Origin: Betaproteobacteria bacterium
GTDB taxonomy: Bacteria; Pseudomonadota; Gammaproteobacteria; Burkholderiales; Usitatibacteraceae
Reading direction: 5' to 3'
Assembly: GCA_012274175.1 (NCBI GenBank)
Contig: JAAOZZ010000387.1
Span: 1-8,894, forward strand
Length of the DNA: 8,894 bases
The notes under the pieces are model-generated. The model was not told the DNA's origin. It saw only the letters and a list, made by a program, of their open reading frames with translations, and ran no database searches. The stretch's first letter is position 1. Each line of letters opens with the position of its first letter. Position numbers and translations under genes: made by a program. Shown piece by piece: positions 6,086 to 8,894 of the stretch.

Positions 6086-6099
6086 GCCTTCGTGAAAGC
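6080..6099 (-). terminator. Weak intrinsic terminator after ampD
   Basis: On the minus strand, starting 12 nt after the ampD stop, GCTTT-CACG-AAGGC forms a 5-bp stem (one G-U pair) and is followed directly by six T. The stem is short, so efficiency is uncertain. Its position at the end of the pilS-pilR-ampD run fits a terminator. Confidence 0.5.
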
Positions 6100-6111
6100 A
6101 AGGGGTTGCGC

Positions 6112-6669
6112 TTACAGCGCGGCGCGCACCCGGTCCCACTCGAACCACAGGCCCGGATCGGTCTTGCGCCCGGGCGCGATGTCGCTATGGCCCGCGAGGT
6201 CGAGCGTGCCGTAGCGATCGAAGAGAGCGCGCGCGAGCCGCGCGAGCGTCTCGTACTGCGGCTCGGCGAACGGCACATCGTCGGCGCCTTCCAGCTCGAT
6301 GCCGATGGAGAAATCGTTGCAGCGGCTCACGCCTTTCCAGCTCGACACTCCCGCATGCCACGCGCGCGCCTCGCACGGCACGTACTGCGTGAGGGATCCG
6401 TCGCGGCGAATGAGGAAATGGGACGAGACTTCCCGCGCCGCGATGTCCTCGAAATAAGGATGGGCCCGCGGATCGAGGCGCCCGAGGAAGAGCTCGTCGA
6501 TCCACGGCCCGCCGAATTCCCCCGGCGGGAGCGAGATGTTGTGGATCACGACGAGCTCCACCTTGGCCCCGGCCGGGCGCGCGTCGTGGTGCGGCGAGGG
6601 CACGCGCCGCGCGGCCGCGCACCACCCCGCCGCATCGAGCGCAAAGCCGGTGGAATCCGCCCCGTGCAT
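6112..6669 (-). CDS. ampD: 1,6-anhydro-N-acetylmuramyl-L-alanine amidase AmpD
   Basis: 185 residues, the usual AmpD length. This cytoplasmic zinc amidase of the Amidase_2/PGRP fold cleaves the lactyl-L-Ala bond of anhydro-muropeptides brought in during peptidoglycan recycling. By spacing against the known enzyme, the zinc ligands are H43 (VVIHNIS), H161 (AGHSDIAPGRKTDPG) and D171; the catalytic residues are E125 (IGIELEG) and K169. No signal peptide is present, as expected for AmpD rather than periplasmic AmpDh enzymes. The ATG at 6669 is the only possible start: an in-frame TGA, the pilR stop itself, lies 18 nt upstream. No good SD is seen, so translation may depend on coupling to pilR. In organisms with AmpC and AmpR, loss of AmpD derepresses the beta-lactamase, but no ampC or ampR is in the window. 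Confidence 0.95.
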   Translation of the reverse strand: MHGADSTGFALDAAGWCAAARRVPSPHHDARPAGAKVELVVIHNISLPPGEFGGPWIDELFLGRLDPRAHPYFEDIAAREVSSHFLIRRDGSLTQYVPCEARAWHAGVSSWKGVSRCNDFSIGIELEGADDVPFAEPQYETLARLARALFDRYGTLDLAGHSDIAPGRKTDPGLWFEWDRVRAAL

Positions 6670-6687
6670 GTTCGAGTGGGCGCGGCC

Positions 6688-8055
6688 TCAGTCGATGCCG
6701 AGGCGGTCGAGTCGGTAGCGCAGGGACCGGAACGTGATGCCGAGCAGCTTCGCCGCGGCGGTCTTGTTGAAGCGCGTGGCCTCGAGCGCCTTGGTGATGG
6801 CCTCGCGCTCCAGCTGGTCGAGGAAGTCGTGCAGCGGAAGGCCGCGGGTGCCCAGGGCGCCGTCGAGGGGCGCGAGCTTCTCCTTCGCCGTGGCCTGGGT
6901 GAGGTAGAGGTCGCTCTCGAGCAGGGTGTTGTCGCTGCAAAGCGCCATCGCGCGCTCGAGGATGTTCTCCAGCTCGCGCACGTTGCCCGGGAAATCGTAT
7001 CTCCGCAGCGCGAGCATCGCCTCCTCCGAGACGGTGGGCGCGGGATTGCCGCTCGTGCGCGCGAGCCGCTCCACCACTTCCTTCACCATGAGCGGGATGT
7101 CCTCCGGGATCTCCCGCAGGCTGGGCATCTTCAGCTCGATCACGTTCAGCCGGTAGAAGAGGTCCTGGCGGAACTGCCCCGCGTCCACCTGCTCCGAAAG
7201 GCTGCGGTGGGTGGCCGAGATGATGCGCACGTCGATCGCGTCCTCCTGGGTGTCGCCCACCCGGCGCACCTTCTTTTCCTGGATCACGCGCAGCAGCTTC
7301 ACCTGCATCGCGAGCGGCAGGTCGCCTACCTCGTCCAGGAAAAGCGTGCCTTTCTGCGCGGCCTGCAGGTAGCCGATCTTGTCGCTGTCCGCGCCGGTGA
7401 AGGCGCCCTTCTTGTAGCCGAAGAACTCGCTTTCCATCAGGTTCTCGGGGATCGCGCCGCAGTTGACGGCGACGAACTGGGCGTCGGCGCGGGCCGATCC
7501 CATATGGATCAGGCGCGCGGCGACTTCCTTGCCGCTGCCCGATTCCCCCGTGATGTACACCGGCGCCTGGGAGCGCGCGAGCTTGCCGATCATCTCTCGC
7601 GCGCGCTGGATCGCCGGGCTCTCGCCCAGCAGGCGCGGGATGCCCGGCTGGGTCTCGCCGGTGGCCACGCGCCGGGACTGCGCGGGCTTGGGCAGCTTCA
7701 GGGCGCTGATCACGAGCGGCCTCAGCTGCTCCAGCTTGATGGGCTTGGCGAGGTAGTCGAAGGCGCCCGCCTTCAGGGCGGCCACCGCGTTCTCCGTCGA
7801 GCCGTACGCCGTGATCACCGCCACGGGCGTGTTGCCGTGGTGCTCGGCGATGTGGCGCAGCACCATGAGCCCGTCGCCGTCGGGTAGCCGCATGTCGGTG
7901 AGGCACAGGTCGTAGGGACGGTCCTTGAGCGCCTGCTGGGCTTCGCGGAAGGTGGCCGCGCTGTCGGCGTCCACGCCCATGCGCGAGAGGGTGAGCACCA
8001 GCAGCTCGCGGATGTCTGCCTCGTCGTCGACGATGAGCACGGACTTGCGGTTCAT
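6688..8055 (-). CDS. pilR: Sigma-54-dependent response regulator PilR
   Basis: 455 residues in the NtrC-family order. The receiver domain (~5-118) has the acidic pocket D10/D11, phospho-acceptor D54 (LTDMRLPDG), T82 and K104. The AAA+ domain (~140-370) has Walker A GESGSGKE at 170-177, the sigma-54 contact loop GAFTGA at 217-222, Walker B GTLFLDEVGD at 236-245, and RQDLFYRLNV at 296-305. A Fis-type helix-turn-helix covers ~415-452 (NKTAAAKLLGITFRSLRYRL). The receiver sequence (LCLTDMRLPDGDGL, VAVITAYGSTENAVAALKAG) closely resembles PilR, which activates type IV pilin transcription. The chosen ATG at 8055 overlaps the pilS stop (TGATG), has AAAGG upstream, and places the receiver at the N-terminus. 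ampD follows 18 nt downstream. The pilin target is inferred from family; another NtrC-type regulator is possible but less likely. Confidence 0.93.
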   Translation of the reverse strand: MNRKSVLIVDDEADIRELLVLTLSRMGVDADSAATFREAQQALKDRPYDLCLTDMRLPDGDGLMVLRHIAEHHGNTPVAVITAYGSTENAVAALKAGAFDYLAKPIKLEQLRPLVISALKLPKPAQSRRVATGETQPGIPRLLGESPAIQRAREMIGKLARSQAPVYITGESGSGKEVAARLIHMGSARADAQFVAVNCGAIPENLMESEFFGYKKGAFTGADSDKIGYLQAAQKGTLFLDEVGDLPLAMQVKLLRVIQEKKVRRVGDTQEDAIDVRIISATHRSLSEQVDAGQFRQDLFYRLNVIELKMPSLREIPEDIPLMVKEVVERLARTSGNPAPTVSEEAMLALRRYDFPGNVRELENILERAMALCSDNTLLESDLYLTQATAKEKLAPLDGALGTRGLPLHDFLDQLEREAITKALEATRFNKTAAAKLLGITFRSLRYRLDRLGID

Positions 8056-8894
8056 CAGGCGCCTTTCAGGGTGATGCGGAAATGGGCCCCGCGAGCGGCC
8101 TCGACATACTCGAGGCGGGCCCCGTTGCCCTCGCAAAGCTCCCGCGCGATGTACAGCCCCAGCCCGGTGCCCTGCGCCTCGGTGGTGAAGAACGGCTCGA
8201 AGAGGTGCGCCTGGACCTGGGGCGCGATGCCCGGCCCGTCGTCGATCACGTCGATCGTGAGCTTTCCGGGCGCGGGCGCGGGCGCGACCACGATGCGCAC
8301 CGAGCCGGGCAGCTTGCGGCCGTGGCGCCAGGCGTTGCGCGCCACGTTCCACAGCACCTGGTCCAGGTGCTGCCGGTCGAAGGACAGGCGCTGCACGGTG
8401 CGCACCTGCCCGTCGATCGATTCGGCAGGCACCTTCTCCGCGCCGCAGAACTCGTGGGCGAAGTTCGCGAGGTAGGAAGCCGCCTCGATGGCCTCGGGCT
8501 GCGCGCGGTCGCGGCGGTTGAGGTAGAGGACTTCCTGCACGATGCGGTCGAGGCGGAAGACGTTGCCGCGGATGATGTCGAGCAGGCGCCTCTCGGGCGT
8601 GCCCAGGCCCGCGTCCTCGTCGAGGAGGTCCGCGGCATGGCCGATGGAGGAGAGCGGATTGCGGATCTCGTGGGCGATCGAGGCCGTGAGCCGCCCCAGC
8701 GCCACGAGCTTCATCTGCTGCGCCTGCGCCCGCATCCTGCCCACGTCCTCGACGAAGATCACGGTAGGCGTGGGATCTCCAGTGCCGATGGGCACGAAGT
8801 GCACCTGCAGCTCGCCCGCGGACCGGGGGGCCCTCAGCTGCATGAACGTGGTCTCCGAGCCCTTGCGCCAGCTCTCGAGGAGCAGCGCGATCTC
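8055..8894 (-). CDS. pilS: PilS-type sensor histidine kinase, C-terminal part, cut by window edge
   Basis: The last 279 residues are visible, and the frame stays open to the right edge, so the N-terminal membrane and most of the PAS region are missing. Visible residues ~1-50 look like the end of a PAS domain (VIFVEDVGRM at 45-54). The dimerisation/phospho-acceptor helix follows with H75 in SIAHEIRNPLSSI (72-84). The ATP-binding domain has an N-box (LWNVARNAWRHG, N183/N187), G1 DDGPGI (218-223), F-box LFEPFFTT (231-238) and G2 GTGLGLYIARELCEGNGARL (242-261). The QQMKLVALGRLTASIAHEIR stretch is typical of PilS. The gene is translationally coupled to pilR. The first visible ATG (8843) is internal and should not be taken as the start. 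Confidence 0.92.
   Translation of the reverse strand, partial: EIALLLESWRKGSETTFMQLRAPRSAGELQVHFVPIGTGDPTPTVIFVEDVGRMRAQAQQMKLVALGRLTASIAHEIRNPLSSIGHAADLLDEDAGLGTPERRLLDIIRGNVFRLDRIVQEVLYLNRRDRAQPEAIEAASYLANFAHEFCGAEKVPAESIDGQVRTVQRLSFDRQHLDQVLWNVARNAWRHGRKLPGSVRIVVAPAPAPGKLTIDVIDDGPGIAPQVQAHLFEPFFTTEAQGTGLGLYIARELCEGNGARLEYVEAARGAHFRITLKGA

Larger units (their letters stand above)
5762..6111. other. 350-bp intergenic region between ampD and nrdA
   Basis: No gene is supportable here. In the minus-strand direction it holds: the weak ampD terminator (6099-6080); a long-range inverted repeat (6085-5999) with an internal hairpin; a possible promoter and two NrdR boxes (5962-5915); two DnaA boxes (5907-5888); three short inverted repeats (5889-5792); and the nrdA ribosome binding site. 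It is visibly richer in A/T around 5888-5930 and 5997-6004 than the surrounding coding DNA. Confidence 0.8.

Noticed and set aside
6106..7906. Long open frames on both strands over ampD and pilR
   Set aside because: Composition is Arg/Ala/Gly-biased with no motif, and the true frames carry full AmpD and NtrC-family motifs.
8056..8352. Upstream extension of the pilR frame to a start at 8352
   Set aside because: It would lie inside the pilS ATP-binding domain and add a basic non-domain leader before the receiver; the TGATG start at 8055 is the natural one.

Overview
The window is GC-rich chromosomal DNA in which every supportable gene lies on the minus strand. The best guess is a betaproteobacterium. 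The grounds are the PilS/PilR-AmpD-NrdA neighbourhood, the proteobacterial NrdA with tandem ATP-cones, and the proteobacterial DUF3300/DUF2950 pair. No mobile element, CRISPR array, tRNA or rRNA was seen.

In transcription order (high to low coordinates): (1) the C-terminal part of a PilS-type sensor kinase, cut by the right edge; (2) its sigma-54-dependent response regulator PilR, coupled through a TGATG stop/start overlap; (3) ampD, a peptidoglycan-recycling amidase 18 nt downstream, followed by a weak intrinsic terminator; (4) a 350-bp intergenic region that holds the nrdA control region; (5) nrdA, the large subunit of class I ribonucleotide reductase, with two ATP-cone domains and a C-terminal CxxC; (6) a secreted DUF3300 protein, 47 nt after nrdA; (7) a secreted DUF2950 protein overlapping it by ATGA; (8) the first 157 codons of an alpha-glucan phosphorylase (GlgP), cut by the left edge.

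The densest non-coding signal lies upstream of nrdA. Two 16-bp NrdR-type palindromes are spaced exactly 32 bp apart. Two DnaA boxes are spaced 11 bp apart. Three inverted repeats lie between the DnaA boxes and the start codon. The sites imply repression by the nucleotide-sensing repressor NrdR and coupling to DnaA and the replication cycle. The leader hairpins may add a further RNA or DNA-structure layer.

Two parts of the window are less expected. nrdB, the obligate partner of nrdA, does not follow it. The DUF3300-DUF2950 pair, an envelope-directed module of unknown function with a very His-rich segment, occupies that place. All functional statements rest on motif recognition by eye; no search was run.
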